Shown here one piece after another: positions 35,110 through 45,000 of a stretch of DNA of 64,000 nucleotides. The notes under the pieces are model-generated. The model made no database searches, was not told the origin of the DNA, and saw only the letters and a program-made list of their open reading frames with translations. Source of the DNA: Dokdonella sp. (lineage in GTDB: Bacteria > Pseudomonadota > Gammaproteobacteria > Xanthomonadales > Rhodanobacteraceae); contig NZ_JAGIAG010000003.1 of the NCBI RefSeq assembly GCF_017744955.1, positions 372,001-436,000 on the forward strand, written 5' to 3'. Position 1 is the stretch's first letter, and every line of letters begins with the position of its first letter. The position numbers were made by a program, and so were the translations under genes.

Positions 35110-35831
35110 AGCTGCGCAGCGCGCTGATCTTCGCCGCCGGTCGCGGCGAGCGCCTGCGTCCGCTGACCGACGCCACGCCCAAGCCCCTGCTCGACGTCGG
35201 CGGCAAGCGGCTGATCGAGCGTCACCTCGACAAGCTCGCCGCGATCGGCGTCGAGCGCGTGGTGATCAACACCTCGCATCTGGCCGAGCAGTTTCCGGCC
35301 GCGCTCGGCGACGGTTCGCGCTGGCGGCTGTCGATCCACTACAGCTACGAAGGCCCCTCGCCGCTGGAAACCGGCGGCGGCATGCGCCGCGCGCTGCCCC
35401 TGCTCGGCGAGACGCCGTTCATCGCGGTCAGCGCGGACATCGTCAGCGACTACGACTACGCCCGGCTGCCGGCCGATCCGGACGGCCTCGCGCACCTGAT
35501 CATGGTGCCGAACCCCGACTTCCATCCGCGCGGCGACTTCTGGCTCGACGGCACGCGCCTCAACGAGGACGGCGCCGGCGAGCGGCTGACCTTCGGCAAC
35601 ATCGGCGTCTACCGGCCCGAACTGGTTTCCGGCGAGGCCGACGGCCGCTTCAAGCTGCTGCCGATGTACCAGCGCGCGATGCGCGATGCGCGCCTGACCG
35701 GCGAACGCTACGACGGCTTCTGGCGCAACATCGGCACGGTGGAGCAGCTGCGCGAGTTGGGCGATGGGGGTAAGGGCGGGAGCGTTGGACGCGGATCAGA
35801 GCGCATGGACGCGGATCAAGAAAACGTCTGA
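35106..35831 (+). CDS. murU: N-acetylmuramate alpha-1-phosphate uridylyltransferase MurU
   Basis: 241 residues. Nucleotidyltransferase signature FAAGRGERLRPLTDATPKPLL at the N-terminus, ETGGGMRRALPLL, VSADIVSDYDY (metal Asp) and FGNIGVYRPEL. It makes UDP-MurNAc from MurNAc-1-phosphate and UTP, the step after AmgK. The normal protein ends near VEQLRELG; the last roughly 20 residues (GGKGGSVGRGSERMDADQ, then ENV) come from a dispersed GGACGCGGATCA repeat that also supplies the stop. It overlaps amgK by 4 bp. Confidence 0.93.
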   Translation: MKLRSALIFAAGRGERLRPLTDATPKPLLDVGGKRLIERHLDKLAAIGVERVVINTSHLAEQFPAALGDGSRWRLSIHYSYEGPSPLETGGGMRRALPLLGETPFIAVSADIVSDYDYARLPADPDGLAHLIMVPNPDFHPRGDFWLDGTRLNEDGAGERLTFGNIGVYRPELVSGEADGRFKLLPMYQRAMRDARLTGERYDGFWRNIGTVEQLRELGDGGKGGSVGRGSERMDADQENV

Positions 35832-36040
35832 TTCGAAGATCCGACCCGGGTCAGGCATCGATTCTCGTCGAGGGTTTTTGTTTTCCCGAGCGTCCGCCAC
35901 GGCTCGACGCCGTAGTGTCGCGCTCCGGCCAAGAGCTTTGGACGCGGATCAAACCAAATGAACGCCGATCGGATTCGCTTTTCTGATCCGCGTCCATGCG
36001 CTCTGATCCGCGTCAAACGCCCTTCTCATCCGCGTCCAAT
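35785..36040. repeat. Inverted-repeat element (GGACGCGGATCA units) between murU and hda
   Basis: Arms of 31 nt at 35788-35818 and 35984-36014 are perfect reverse complements, each holding two GACGCGGATCA units joined by GAGCGCATG. Extra single units lie at 35939-35952 and 36029-36039. The arms carry the C-terminal codons of both convergent genes and the hda stop codon. The middle has no gene. Confidence 0.85.
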
Positions 36041-36732
36041 GCCTTCCCGAGCAACGACCGCAGAAACGGAACGGTCACGCGCCGCTGCGAGGCCAGCGAG
36101 GCGCGGTCGATGCGGTCGAGCGCGGCCAGCAGCGAGGCGAGATCGCGCCGGCCGCGGGCGAACAGCCAGTCCAGCGCCGCGTCGTCGAGTTCGATGCCGC
36201 GGGCCAGCGCGCGGTCGCGCAGCAGGTCGCGGCGTGCCGACTCGTCGAGCGGCTTCAACGCCAGCTGGGTGCAGGCGGACAGGCGCGAGACGAGGTCCGG
36301 CAGCCCGATGCCCAGCTGCGCGGCCGGCGCGGTCGCGGCGAACAGCAGGCTCGCGCGCTCGGCGCGGCAGCGGTTGTAGAGGTCGAACAGCGCGTGCTCG
36401 GCTTCGCGCTCGCCGGCGATCGCGTCGAGATCGTCGATCGCGAGCAGGTCGCTGCCACCGAAGCCGCGAATCGCCTCGGCGCGCCGCGTGCGCAGCGCAG
36501 CCAGCGACAAGTACTGCGCGCTGCGGCCGGCGGCGTTCGCGCAAGCACAGGCGGCGACCAGCAGATGCGTGCGGCCGCTGCCGCTCGCGCCGGCCAGATA
36601 GGCCCAGGATTCCTCGCCGCCCTGCGCGATCGCGCGGAGCAGTTCGACCGCGGCCGCGTTGGCGCCCGCGACGAAACTGTCGAAACGCTGGTGCGCCGGC
36701 CAGCGCAGCGCGAGCGGAAGCTGATCGGTCAT
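36013..36732 (-). CDS. hda: DnaA regulatory inactivator Hda
   Basis: 239 residues. DnaA-like AAA+ domain: QLPLALRWPAHQRFDSFVAGANAAAV (N-terminal clamp-binding QLPLAL-type motif), GASGSGRTHLL (Walker A variant with Arg in place of the usual Lys), LLAIDDLDAIAG (Walker B) and SRLSACTQLALKPLDESARRDLL. Hda, with the loaded beta clamp, stimulates ATP hydrolysis by DnaA after initiation. Its last nine residues (ALDADEKGV) and stop are encoded by the GGACGCGGAT repeat shared with murU. The start overlaps the perM stop (ATGA). Confidence 0.92.
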   Translation of the reverse strand: MTDQLPLALRWPAHQRFDSFVAGANAAAVELLRAIAQGGEESWAYLAGASGSGRTHLLVAACACANAAGRSAQYLSLAALRTRRAEAIRGFGGSDLLAIDDLDAIAGEREAEHALFDLYNRCRAERASLLFAATAPAAQLGIGLPDLVSRLSACTQLALKPLDESARRDLLRDRALARGIELDDAALDWLFARGRRDLASLLAALDRIDRASLASQRRVTVPFLRSLLGKALDADEKGV

Positions 36733-37910
36733 GCGTTGCCGGGCGGCTCCGACGGCCTCGGCGGCGCGCCTTCGACGACGACGCTGTCGGCGGCGACGAC
36801 GACCACGCTCTCGGCGCCGGGCACGATGATCTCCGGATGCGCGCGCGTCGTGTACAGCTCGCTCTGCGTGTAGCGCTCGTACAGGTAGCGCAGGAGGACC
36901 ATCACCACCGAAGCGACCGGCAGCGCGAGCAGCACGCCGAGGAAGCCGAACAGCTCGCCGCCGGCGAGCACGGCGAAGATCACCGCGACCGGGTGCAGGC
37001 CGATCTTGTCGCCGACCAACTTCGGCACCAGCACGTAGCCCTCCAGCGTCTGCCCGATCACGAACACGCCGAGCACCAGCGCGACGTGGAACCAGTCCTG
37101 GTACTGCACCAGGGCCGCGATCACGCCCATCAGCACGCCGGTGATCGCGCCGAGGTACGGCACGAAGCTGATCAGGCCGGCGATCATGCCGATCAGCGGG
37201 CCGACGTTGATGCCGACCAGCCACAGGCCGACGCCGTAGAACACGCCGAGCGCGACCATCACGCTGAGTTGGCCGCGCAGGAACGCGCCGAGCACATCGT
37301 CGGACTCGCGCGAGAGGCGCGAAACGACCGGCTCGATCGAGCGCGGGATCAGCGAGTGGATGCGCGCGACCAGCACGTCCCAGTCGCGCAGCAGATAGAA
37401 CGCGACCACCGGAATCATGACCAGATTCAGCACCCAGCCGACCAGGGCCATGCCGGACTTGGACACCTTCGCCACCACCGTCGCGGCGATGCCGCCGGCT
37501 TCCTTCCAGTGCGCCTGCAAGGTCTCGAAGATCTTCTGCGTGTCGAGGATGTCCGGCGAGATGCCGAAGCGCGCCTCCAGCCACGGCGTCGCGCGGGTCT
37601 GGAACCAGTTCAGCCAGACCGGCAGCTGGGCGAGGAAATTGCTGATCTGCCGCTCGATGAACGGCACCAGCACCAGCATCACCGCGACGACCAGGACCGT
37701 CGCCACCAGGAACACCAGGCTGACCGCGAGGTTCCGCCCGATGCGTGGTTCGAGCCGATCGACCACCGGATCGAGCAGGTAGGCGAACAGCGCCGCGACC
37801 ACGAACGGCATCAGCACCGGCGACAGCAGGTAGATCACGCCGCCGATCGCCAGCAGCAGGATCAACGCCTGCCAGCGCAAGTCGAGCCATGCGCCTCCGT
37901 TTTCAGCCAT
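36729..37910 (-). CDS. perM: AI-2E transporter/PerM family membrane protein
   Basis: 393 residues. About eight transmembrane helices with the family layout: two pairs at the N-terminus (about 14-45, 62-85), a long amphipathic segment (90-150), then helices including [38 protein letters not shown] and [29 protein letters not shown], the family signature. It is a permease of unclear substrate. The order hda-perM-CDP-alcohol transferase-DUF2066 facing purM matches other gammaproteobacteria. Its hydrophilic tail ends at the hda overlap. Confidence 0.92.
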   Translation of the reverse strand: MAENGGAWLDLRWQALILLLAIGGVIYLLSPVLMPFVVAALFAYLLDPVVDRLEPRIGRNLAVSLVFLVATVLVVAVMLVLVPFIERQISNFLAQLPVWLNWFQTRATPWLEARFGISPDILDTQKIFETLQAHWKEAGGIAATVVAKVSKSGMALVGWVLNLVMIPVVAFYLLRDWDVLVARIHSLIPRSIEPVVSRLSRESDDVLGAFLRGQLSVMVALGVFYGVGLWLVGINVGPLIGMIAGLISFVPYLGAITGVLMGVIAALVQYQDWFHVALVLGVFVIGQTLEGYVLVPKLVGDKIGLHPVAVIFAVLAGGELFGFLGVLLALPVASVVMVLLRYLYERYTQSELYTTRAHPEIIVPGAESVVVVAADSVVVEGAPPRPSEPPGNA

Positions 37911-37915
37911 GTCCC

Positions 37916-38470
37916 TTACCCTCCGTGCTTCGCGCGGCGCGCACGCGCGCCCCAGACGACGACATAGTGCAGGCCGCTGGCCAGCGTGACCAGCGCGGTC
38001 GCCACCGCCAGCACAGCGCGCAGCCCGTCCGGCACCGACAGCCAGCGCGACAGGTGCAGCAGCTCGACCAGCACGAAGACGATCTGCAGCGTCGTGGTCA
38101 GCTTCGACAAGCGGCTGGGCGCGGCGTCGAAGCGGCCGATCAGCCAATGGTAGGCGCTGGCGCCGGCGACGATGATCAGATCGCGCGCGACGATCAGCCC
38201 GACCAGCCACACGGGCAGTTCGCCGACCGCCAGCAGCGAGACGAAGGCGGTGGTCAGCAGCAGCTTGTCGGCGATCGGATCGAGCATGCCGCCGATCCAG
38301 CTCTGCCAGCCGTAGTGCTTGGCCAGGAAACCGTCGAGCGCGTCGCTGGCGCCGGCGATCGCGGCGACCAGCAGGGCGCCGTCGTAGCGGCCGTGCAGGA
38401 TCAGCCAGCACAGCGGCAGCGCCAGCAGGATGCGCAGGCCGGTGATCAGGTTGGGCAGATGGCGCAACAT
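37916..38470 (-). CDS. CDP-alcohol phosphatidyltransferase family protein
   Basis: 184 residues, integral membrane with about six helices. The CDP-alcohol motif D-x-x-D-G-x-x-A-R...G...D...D is seen as [20 protein letters not shown] then MLDPIADK (Asp43, Asp46, Gly47, Asp64, Asp68). The usual Arg after Ala is Lys51 here, a conservative change. The family transfers phosphatidyl groups from CDP-diacylglycerol to alcohols such as glycerol-3-phosphate (PgsA-like). It lies between perM and the DUF2066 gene. Confidence 0.88.
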   Translation of the reverse strand: MLRHLPNLITGLRILLALPLCWLILHGRYDGALLVAAIAGASDALDGFLAKHYGWQSWIGGMLDPIADKLLLTTAFVSLLAVGELPVWLVGLIVARDLIIVAGASAYHWLIGRFDAAPSRLSKLTTTLQIVFVLVELLHLSRWLSVPDGLRAVLAVATALVTLASGLHYVVVWGARARRAKHGG

Positions 38471-38482
38471 CCGCGCCGAACG

Positions 38483-39130
38483 CTACGGAGTCAGCGCGAG
38501 TGTCGCATCGACGCCGTCGACCTTCGCTCCCGAACTGACCACGCCGAGCGTGCGCTCCATGCCGATGACCTCGAGGAAGCGCGCCGGGCTGGCCGTCAGC
38601 GACAGCCGCACCAGCATACCGTCGCCGCGCGCCTGCATCGGCTGCGCGTTGCGCACGAAGTTGTTGCGACCGAGATAGGCGATCACGCGCGCGTAGTCGC
38701 CGGCGTTGTTGATGCCGCCGATCCAGACCGTCGCCTCGCTCGGCTCCTCGGCCGCCTCCATCTCCGCAGCGGCCCCGCCGACGCCGAGCCGGCGCAGGAT
38801 GCGGCCCACCGCCGCGCCGTCGAACTGCGCCACCAGCATGTACTTCGCGCCGCCCTCGCTGCCGCGGCGATACTGGTATTGCAGCACGTAGCGCTCGGCC
38901 TGCTCGACCGCCTTGGCGACGTCCGCCGACGACGGCGCGGCTCCCTCGCCGCCGCTCTGTTCGAGGATCACGTTCGCCAGCGCGACCTTCAGCGCGCCGC
39001 TGCGCTCCTCGTCGGATTGCGAATTGACCGGCGCCTCGCCGGTGTACGAGCCGGGCGCGGCCAGGACCGGCCAGGACGCGAGCAGCGCCAGCAGAAAAAC
39101 GATCGCGCGCAACGGAGAGAATGCTCGCAT
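38483..39130 (-). CDS. DUF2066 domain-containing exported protein
   Basis: 215 residues with a signal peptide ([20 protein letters not shown], cleavage near LAAPG). The body carries DUF2066 features: [30 protein letters not shown] and [14 protein letters not shown]. Two ferredoxin-like modules can be guessed but no catalytic residues. It is divergent from purM and heads the DUF2066-CDP-alcohol transferase-perM-hda unit, a conserved order in gammaproteobacteria. Function unknown. Confidence 0.85.
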   Translation of the reverse strand: MRAFSPLRAIVFLLALLASWPVLAAPGSYTGEAPVNSQSDEERSGALKVALANVILEQSGGEGAAPSSADVAKAVEQAERYVLQYQYRRGSEGGAKYMLVAQFDGAAVGRILRRLGVGGAAAEMEAAEEPSEATVWIGGINNAGDYARVIAYLGRNNFVRNAQPMQARGDGMLVRLSLTASPARFLEVIGMERTLGVVSSGAKVDGVDATLALTP

Positions 39131-39268
39131 CTTAAGGGCCGGCTGCCTTCGGAAGTTGGCGCAAGTCTGCCGAAAGGTCGCCAACACGTCCATTCCAGCG
39201 CCCAGCGCGGGCTCGGCCCGGCGCACTGCCGGTGTATCATGCGCGCCCCCGCAAGATGCCCCACCGCC

Positions 39269-40306
39269 ATGTCCAGCGACCAGGAAAGCTTGAGTTACCG
39301 CGCCGCCGGCGTCGACATCGACGCGGGCAACGAAGTCGTCGAGCGCATCAAGCCGCTGGTCAAGCGCACGTTCCGGCCCGAGGTCATGGCCGGACTCGGC
39401 GGCTTCGGCGCGCTGTTCGAGCTGGCCGGGCGCTACCAGGAGCCGGTGCTGGTGTCCGGCACCGACGGCGTCGGCACCAAGCTCAAGCTCGCGCAAATGC
39501 TCGGCCGCCACGACACCATCGGCGTCGACCTGGTCGGCATGTGCGTCAACGACGTGCTCGTGCAAGGCGCCGAGCCGCTGTTCTTCCTCGACTACTTCGC
39601 CACCGGCAAGCTCGACGTCGACACCACCGTCAGCGTCGTCGGCGGCATCGCCAAGGGCTGCGAACTGGCCGGCTGCGCGCTGATCGGCGGCGAGACGGCG
39701 GAGATGCCGGACATGTACCCGCCGGGCGAATACGACCTCGCCGGCTTCACCGTCGGCGCGGTGGAGAAGTCCGCGCTGATCGACGGCGCGCGCATCCAGG
39801 CGGGCGACACGATCGTCGGCATCGATTCCAGCGGTCCGCATTCCAACGGCTATTCGCTGATCCGCAAGATCCTCGCGCGCGCCGGCAATCCGTTCGACCT
39901 CGATCTCGGCGGCGTCGCGCTCGCCGACGCGCTGATGGCGCCGACCACGATCTACGTCAAGCCGATCCTGGACGTGCTCAAGCGCCAGTCCGTGCACGGC
40001 ATGGCGCACATCACCGGCGGCGGCCTGAAGGAGAACATCATCCGCGTCGTGCCCGAACACCTCGGCATCGCGCTCGACAGCGGCAGCTGGACGCTGCCGC
40101 CGGTGTTCGACTGGCTGCAGCGCGAAGGCCGCGTCGCGCGCGAGGAGATGTGGCGCACGTTCAACTGCGGCATCGGCTACGTGCTGATCGTCGCCGACGC
40201 CGAACGCGAGACCACGATCGCGACGCTGAAGTCGCTCGGCCTCGAGGCGCGGGCGATCGGCGAAGTCGTCGCCGCGAGCGGCGACGAGCGCGTGCGGATC
40301 GGTTGA
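39269..40306 (+). CDS. purM: Phosphoribosylformylglycinamidine cyclo-ligase PurM
   Basis: 345 residues. Family motifs: [113 protein letters not shown] and TFNCGIGY. It closes the imidazole ring to make AIR in purine synthesis, using ATP. TATCAT at about 39235-39240 is a possible -10. purN follows. Confidence 0.97.
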   Translation: MSSDQESLSYRAAGVDIDAGNEVVERIKPLVKRTFRPEVMAGLGGFGALFELAGRYQEPVLVSGTDGVGTKLKLAQMLGRHDTIGVDLVGMCVNDVLVQGAEPLFFLDYFATGKLDVDTTVSVVGGIAKGCELAGCALIGGETAEMPDMYPPGEYDLAGFTVGAVEKSALIDGARIQAGDTIVGIDSSGPHSNGYSLIRKILARAGNPFDLDLGGVALADALMAPTTIYVKPILDVLKRQSVHGMAHITGGGLKENIIRVVPEHLGIALDSGSWTLPPVFDWLQREGRVAREEMWRTFNCGIGYVLIVADAERETTIATLKSLGLEARAIGEVVAASGDERVRIG

Positions 40307-40430
40307 AAGCCGTGATTGGTGATTGGTGATTGCTAAGGGCAAACCTGGAGATCGGACGGTGCTCGCGGGTGGCGAGCCCGTCGATTTCGATGCTTTGCCG
40401 ATCGCCCGTCGTTCGTCGCCCATCCTCCGC
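40306..40430 (+). repeat. GATT-iterated bipartite element at the purM-purN junction
   Basis: The left end GAAAGCCGTGATTGGTGATT and the right end GCCGATCGCCCGTC...GCCCATCC match the ends of the rapZ-EIIA spacer element. It spans from the purM stop to the first conserved PurN codon. Confidence 0.65.
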
Positions 40431-41075
40431 GTCGCCGTTCTCGCTTCCGGCCGCGGCTCCAACCTGCAGGCGCTGATCGACGCGCAACGCGCCGGAACGC
40501 TGCCGGTCGAGATCGTGCTGGTCGCCAGCGACAAGGCGCAGGCGCCGGCGCTGCGCCGTGCGGAAGACGCCGGCATCGCCACGCTCGCGCTTGACCCGAA
40601 GAGCTACGCCAGCCGCGCCGCGTTCGACGCCGACCTGTTCGCGCGCGTCGCCGGGCACGAGCCGGCGCTGATCGTGCTGGCCGGCTTCATGCGCATCCTG
40701 GATCCGACCGCCTTGGCGCCGTGGGTCGGACGCATCGTCAACATCCACCCTTCCCTGCTGCCGAAGTATCGCGGCCTGCACACGCATCGGCGCGCGCTCG
40801 AAGCGGGCGACGCGACGCACGGCACGAGCGTGCATTTCGTCGACGCCGAACTCGACGGCGGACCGCTGCTCGCACAGGCGGAAATCCCGGTCCTCGCCGG
40901 CGATACGCCGGACCTGCTGGCCGAGCGGCTGCTCGTCCAGGAACACCGCCTGCTCGTCGCCTGCGTCGCCGAGATCGCCGCCGGACGCGTCGCGCTGGTC
41001 GATTCGCGCGTGCGGCGCGACGGCGTGCCGCTCGGCGCACCGCTGCGCCTGCGGGCCGACGGCTCGCTGGCGTGA
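40359..41075 (+). CDS. purN: Phosphoribosylglycinamide formyltransferase PurN
   Basis: 238 residues from GTG at 40359, with GGAG eight bases upstream. The conserved core begins RVAVLASGRGSNLQALIDA, followed by IVLAGFMRILDP, IVNIHPSLLPKYRG (Asn and His of the active site), THGTSVHFVDAELDGGPLLAQ (catalytic Asp). It formylates GAR with 10-formyl-THF. The first 23 or so residues have no counterpart in the family and come from the repeat element at the junction; no ATG exists near the core, so GTG 40359 or TTG 40395 must serve. DUF3108 follows. Confidence 0.94.
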   Translation: MLAGGEPVDFDALPIARRSSPILRVAVLASGRGSNLQALIDAQRAGTLPVEIVLVASDKAQAPALRRAEDAGIATLALDPKSYASRAAFDADLFARVAGHEPALIVLAGFMRILDPTALAPWVGRIVNIHPSLLPKYRGLHTHRRALEAGDATHGTSVHFVDAELDGGPLLAQAEIPVLAGDTPDLLAERLLVQEHRLLVACVAEIAAGRVALVDSRVRRDGVPLGAPLRLRADGSLA

Positions 41076-41131
41076 GCGCCCGTTCAGCCTCGCCTCGCGA
41101 CACTCGATCCATCGTCTCGCCGGATCCCTCG

Positions 41132-41857
41132 ATGAAAGCTGCGCTCGCCGTGCTGTTGTGCCATCTGCTCGTATTCGCGCCCGCCTTCGCCGCGCCGGCC
41201 GCACCGACGTCGATCAAATCCTTCAAGGCCGAATACGCGACCTTGCAGAACGGCAGCGAACTCGGCCGTACGACGCTGGAGCTGTCCGACAACCACGACG
41301 GCAGCTGGACGCTGCGCAGCGAGACGCGCGGCACCGAGGGCCTGGCCAAGATCGCCGGCATCCACATCGTCGAGACCTCGCGCTTCCGCTGGCAGGACGG
41401 CCGGCCGCTCGCGCTGGCCTACGATTACAAGCAGGACGGCGCGTTCAAGCAGCGCACGCGCCAGGCCAAATTCGACTGGAAGGCGAACGAAGTGCGCGTG
41501 CGCGAGGGCGGCGAATTCCGCTACGCGACCGTGCCGGGCCTGATCGACCGCCAGAGCGTCACGCTGGCGCTGGCCGCCGACCTGATGCACGGCGCGCAAC
41601 GCTTCGACTACAAGGTCGCCGTCAAGGACCACGTCGAGGACATGCGCTACACGCGCGGCGCGAACGAGACGCTGAAGGTGCCAGCCGGCAGCTACGCGAC
41701 GACCGTCATGCTGCGCGAAGGCAACGACGACGACGATCGCCGCCGCGTCGGGCGCGTCTGGTTCGCCGAATCGCTGGGCTGGCTGCCGGCGCAGATCGAG
41801 CAGGCGGACCGCAAAGGCGACACGATCACGTTGCAGCTGGTCTCGCTGAAGCGTTGA
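41132..41857 (+). CDS. DUF3108 domain-containing exported protein
   Basis: 241 residues with a signal peptide (MKAALAVLLCHLLVFAPAFA). The mature part is beta-rich with FKAEYATLQNGSELGRTTLEL, GSWTLRSETRGTEGLAKIAG, ETSRFRWQDGRPLALAYDY and GRVWFAESLGWLPAQIEQ, the DUF3108 pattern (lipocalin-like or LolA-like barrel guess). It is conserved downstream of purN in xanthomonads. An envelope role is likely, but function is unknown. Confidence 0.88.
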   Translation: MKAALAVLLCHLLVFAPAFAAPAAPTSIKSFKAEYATLQNGSELGRTTLELSDNHDGSWTLRSETRGTEGLAKIAGIHIVETSRFRWQDGRPLALAYDYKQDGAFKQRTRQAKFDWKANEVRVREGGEFRYATVPGLIDRQSVTLALAADLMHGAQRFDYKVAVKDHVEDMRYTRGANETLKVPAGSYATTVMLREGNDDDDRRRVGRVWFAESLGWLPAQIEQADRKGDTITLQLVSLKR

Positions 41858-41989
41858 AGAGCGGCTGAGCAACGGCCGCCGGCGCGATCCACGAGCGGGC
41901 CGCTGCGAACCGTTCGTGGTGGAGCACTACCTTGACATGGTAGGGGGGCAGGCCTGGCCCCCACGCGCATGCCGCTTCCCGCAGTGACT

Positions 41990-42016
41990 GCAGCGCAGCC
42001 TTCCCGGCTGCGCTGC
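41990..42016. terminator. Bidirectional terminator-like hairpin
   Basis: Perfect 11-bp stem GCAGCGCAGCC/GGCTGCGCTGC with loop TTCCC, between the convergent DUF3108 and surface-protein genes. There is no T-run on either side. Confidence 0.5.
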
Positions 42017-42035
42017 GCACGTACATATCCGTCGA

Positions 42036-45000
42036 TCAGCGGCGCCGAACCCCGGATCGGGGCCCGTTGCCCGCCGCCAATCGCAGCCAGGCCATCACGC
42101 CGAGTAAGCCGCCGAGCAGCGCGAGCAGGCTGGGTGCCAAGGTCGGCACCGGAACGACGGCAGGCTCGGCAGCGGCGTCGACCACCTGCGTCAGGGTCGT
42201 GCTCGAGGGCTCGGTGAGCAGATCGCCGCCGTAGTCCGCCGTGATCGCATGGGTGCCGACGTCGAGCGATCGGGTCGTGTAGCTGGCCGTACCGGTCGCG
42301 TCCAAGGTCAGGCTCGCCAACATCGCGCCGTTGTCGGTCAGTACGAGAGTGCCGGTGGGAACGGCTGCGCCGCTTGCCGATGCGTTCGCGAGCGTGCGCG
42401 CCGGGCCTGCCGCGACCGCCGGCGTCACCGTCACGGTGAAGATCACGTTCTGACCGGACCTGCTCGGATTGAGCGAACTGGTCAACGCGACCGCGCTCTC
42501 CACGGGAGCGAGCACGACGAATTTCACCGTGACCGGCGCCGCCGCCGCATGGTCGGCGTCGCCTTCCTGGCTCGCGGTGAGCGAGCAGGTGCCTGCGCCG
42601 AGCAAGGCGATCGCGAACGGCCCGTTGCCGCTGATGCTGCAGATCGACGCGGTGTCGGAAACCAGGCTCACTGCCAGGCCGCTCGACGCGGTCGGTGCGA
42701 CCATGATCGAGCCCAGCCCGAGCGGCTGATCTCCCGGTGGCGCGAACGCGATCGTCTGCGCGCCGACGTCGATGGTGACGTCGAGCGCCAGCTGGGCGGC
42801 GGCGGTGTAATTGACGTCGCCGGCCTGATCAGCCGTGAGGGCGCAGGAACCTGCCCGACGCATGGCGACAGTGGCGGTGTCGCCTCCGGTCGCGGCGACC
42901 GTGCACACCGCAGGCGAATTCGACGAGAACACGAGCGGGCTGGTCGATGCGCCCGGCGTCGCCGAGACGGAGAACGTGCCGCCTTGCGCATAGGTCGGCG
43001 CGGCCGGACTGGCAATGAAATTCGAGATGCCCTGCGTCGCCTGGGTGATCGTCAGCGTACCGTCGACGAAGACCGGCGCGTAGTTCGGGCTGAGCGCACC
43101 GCTCGCCGTGATCGCATAGGTGCCGGCCGGCGCATTCGCGTCGGCCGCGGTGGCGAACGCCGGCGTGGCGACGAGGTCGTCGACCGCATCGCCGTTGACG
43201 AAGCCCGCATAGCTCGCGCCGAAAGTGGGATTCGCGGTGCCGTAGACGCGCGTCGCGTCGTCGACGCGGACCGTCAACGGCGCCGGCGCGACGACCATGG
43301 TGATCGACTGGCTGTACTCGCAGGTGCTGGCGTCGCTCGCGATGAGCCGGAAATCGTAGGACCCCGCCGCGGTGGGCGTACCGAGAATCGAGCCCTGGCT
43401 GCTGCCGGGACTGGTGCCGAAGTCGAGGCCCGGCGGCAGCGCGCCCGAGTCCAACGCGACCCCGACGACCCCGTTGCCGCCGGACGCGGACACGCTGCCG
43501 GTGTAGTCGGCACCGTATTGACCCGGATCGAGGTCGACGAGGTCGAACACGATCGGCGGCGGCGAGCCGATCGTCACCTGCACGCTCACCGTGGCGTCGA
43601 GGCTGTCGGTGACGGTGACCGTGTAGTCTCCCGCCGACAGGCCCGATGCTCCGGCCGAGGTTCCGCCGGAGGGGCTCCACAGATAGCGGTACGGCAGCGC
43701 GCCGCCGATCGCGTTGGCCGTGGCGGTGCCGTTGCCGCCGCCGTAGCACGTGGTGTCCGTGTGGGTGACGTCGACCAGCAGCATCGTCGTGATGCAGGTC
43801 AGGACCAGATCGGTCACGTCCGCGGCGAGCCCGCTGCCGCTCGCCGGCGCGACGGTGCATTCCTGGCCGTTCGGCGCGGAGAGCACCGTCACTGCCCAGT
43901 TCGCGTTCTCGGGCAGCAGGTTGGCGAAGGCGAAGCTCGAGTCCGCCTGCGCGACGGTCACGCTTTGCGCGCCGCCGCCGTCCGCGCCGGCCAGTTGCAG
44001 CACGACGTCGCCGATCTGACCGCTGGCGGTGCCGGAGAAACCATACAGCCGCACTTCGACGGCACCGCTGTCGCACTCGCTGCCCTGCGGGCGCGCGACG
44101 CCGCGCTCGTCGACGTGGCCGGCCTCGACGTTGCAGATCGCGCTGGATCCGCCGTCGATCGCCGCGCTGCCAGGGCCGGGCATCATCACCGGCAGGGCGC
44201 CGCCGGGCGGGACGGCGAGCGCGCCCAGGTGCAGCGGCGCGTCATTGCCCGGCATCGACGCCGGAATGCCGCAGCTCGTCCCGATGTCGTAATTGCGCAG
44301 ATTGAAGTCGGGGTCGCCGACGGGGTTGTAGTACATGGTGCCGGTACCGACGAAGGCGCAGTCGCGAAGCAGGCTGTTGCTCACGCTGATCGCGCCGTCG
44401 TCGGCGACGATCGCGCTGACGCCGGAGACGCCTCCGCCGAAGGTGACGTTGTAGGCCTTGACCGACGAGCCCCGCACGTAGACATCGGTGCCGGCGTCGA
44501 GCGCCGAGTTGTCGGCGAAGGAGCTGTTGATCAGCGTGGCCTGCGCGCCGGCGGCATTGTGCAGCGCTCCGCCTCTCGCGGCGGAGTTGCCGTGCAGCGT
44601 GCTGCGTTTCAGCACGAGGCTGCCTTCGTTCTCGATGCCGCCGCCGTCGTCCGATCCGGCGTCGCCGTCGGCGATCGCGACGCCGCGGATCTCCACGCTC
44701 GCGCCGCTGGCGATGCGCAGCACGCGCGTCGTCGTGCCGATCAGGGAGACGGCGCCGCCGCCGTCGACGGCGACCGTGGCGCCCGGAGCGTCGAACAGAA
44801 TTTCGTCGTCCAGCGTGACGGCCTGGATCGGCGCGGCGAAGGTGATCGTGCCGCCGCCGTCGAGCTTCGCCGCCGCCACCGCGTCACGCAACGTGCAGAT
44901 GTCGGCGTTGCCGAGGCGGCAGCGTTCCGGGTCCGCGATGGCGGGATCCGCCGCCGAATTGACGACCAGCGAGAAGCCCGGCCCGAACGTCGCGACGCAC

